Part shown: positions 6,173-6,388 of the stretch, piece after piece
Position numbering within the stretch: the stretch's first letter is position 1
Layout: every line of letters begins with the position of its first letter
Source: Methanobrevibacter sp.
GTDB lineage: Archaea > Methanobacteriota > Methanobacteria > Methanobacteriales > Methanobacteriaceae
Length of the DNA stretch: 6,388 nt
NCBI GenBank assembly: GCA_021442885.1
Contig: JABUVA010000035.1
Span: 1 to 6,388, forward strand
Reading direction: 5' to 3'
Notes under the pieces: generated by a model
The model's input: only the letters and a program-made list of their open reading frames with translations
Told to the model about the DNA's origin: nothing
Databases searched by the model: none
Position numbers and translations under genes: made by a program

Positions 6173-6201
6173 ATTGGAATTGATTATAAATCAGTTCCAA
6201 T
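6173..6201. terminator. strong stem-loop between the convergent genes
   Basis: Arms 6173-6184 and 6190-6201 form a 12-bp stem with one T-G wobble around a 5-nt loop. It is the most stable hairpin I see in the window. It overlaps the last codons and the stop of the - strand gene. Read on the - strand, it is followed 8 nt later by seven U (complement of 6159-6165), so it looks like a terminator for that gene. It may also stop or protect the cysS transcript from the other side. Confidence 0.55.
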
Positions 6202-6388
6202 ATTGTTAATTTGTTCTATAGCACTAGCTAATTGTTCTTCATCACCTTTACCCATAGCTCCACGTGCAATTACAGTATCAATTACTTCCATTCCCATGTA
6301 GCCGAAAGGCATTGTTTTAAATGATTCAATATAGGAATCAAATGCATCAGTTGGGTTTGCTTGGGTGAATATTTCAATTACCATATTG
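6184..6388 (-). CDS. flavodoxin-fold NAD(P)H/FMN reductase-like protein, C-terminal fragment
   Basis: Only the last 67 or so residues are present. The frame stays open through the right edge, so the visible Met at 6384-6382 may be internal. The fragment begins with a hydrophobic strand (VIEIFTQANPTDAF). A segment FGYMGMEVIDTVIARGAMGKGD follows, then a short terminal helix. A C-terminal 'F-x-x-MGMEVI...GxGxKGD' pattern is common in flavodoxin-fold FMN reductases and iron-sulfur flavoproteins of anaerobes. The N-terminal FMN-binding loop, and the cysteines that would mark an iron-sulfur flavoprotein, lie outside the window. It is convergent with cysS and ends at a strong stem-loop. A role in redox or oxidative-stress metabolism is likely, but the substrate cannot be stated. 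Confidence 0.6.
   Translation of the reverse strand, partial: NMVIEIFTQANPTDAFDSYIESFKTMPFGYMGMEVIDTVIARGAMGKGDEEQLASAIEQINNIGTDL

Noticed and set aside
1..6388. Mobile elements, CRISPR arrays, tRNA or rRNA genes
   Set aside because: No transposase, terminal repeats, regularly spaced repeats or tRNA-like cloverleaf was seen; all but about 350 bases are accounted for by coding sequence.

Overview
This AT-rich window is a compact sulfur-metabolism region. It most likely comes from a methanogenic archaeon of the order Methanobacteriales (Methanobrevibacter- or Methanosphaera-like). The support is indirect: very low GC, heavy use of AGA and ATA codons, Shine-Dalgarno sequences of the form AGGTGAT placed 3-4 nt before ATG, and a good archaeal box A (TTTATATA) before cysS. 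The lineage is inferred; no rRNA or methanogenesis gene is present. Several of the enzymes look bacterial (Firmicutes-like) in type, most clearly CysE.

Layout, left to right on the + strand. (1) A metY-nifS-nifU operon at 58-2943: O-acetylhomoserine sulfhydrylase, class I cysteine desulfurase and IscU-type Fe-S scaffold. The metY stop lies within the nifS ribosome binding site, and nifU overlaps the end of nifS by 8 bp. (2) A 101-bp gap with its own promoter, then cysK-cysE at 3045-4665: O-acetylserine sulfhydrylase and serine acetyltransferase. (3) A 143-bp gap with a box A, then cysS at 4809-6149: cysteinyl-tRNA synthetase. (4) A convergent, truncated flavodoxin-fold reductase gene on the - strand enters from the right edge. 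A 12-bp stem-loop lies at the junction.

The genes form a coherent circuit. CysE and CysK make cysteine from serine, acetyl-CoA and sulfide. CysS loads cysteine onto tRNA. NifS takes sulfur from cysteine and NifU assembles it into Fe-S clusters. MetY uses sulfide to make homocysteine for methionine. This is the conventional sulfide-assimilation route rather than the tRNA-dependent SepRS/SepCysS route of many methanogens.

The most interesting non-coding signal is an inverted repeat, TAAC(T/A)ATTGTTA, upstream of both metY (3-14) and cysK (2996-3007). A related repeat with wider spacing, AACAAT-TT-ATTGTT, lies upstream of cysS (4763-4776). All three sit about 33-55 nt before the start codon. 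I propose this as a candidate operator for a sulfur or cysteine regulon; it is unproven. I saw no clearly novel gene system. Three start codons are set downstream of the longest open frame: nifU at 2578, cysK at 3045 and cysE at 4024.
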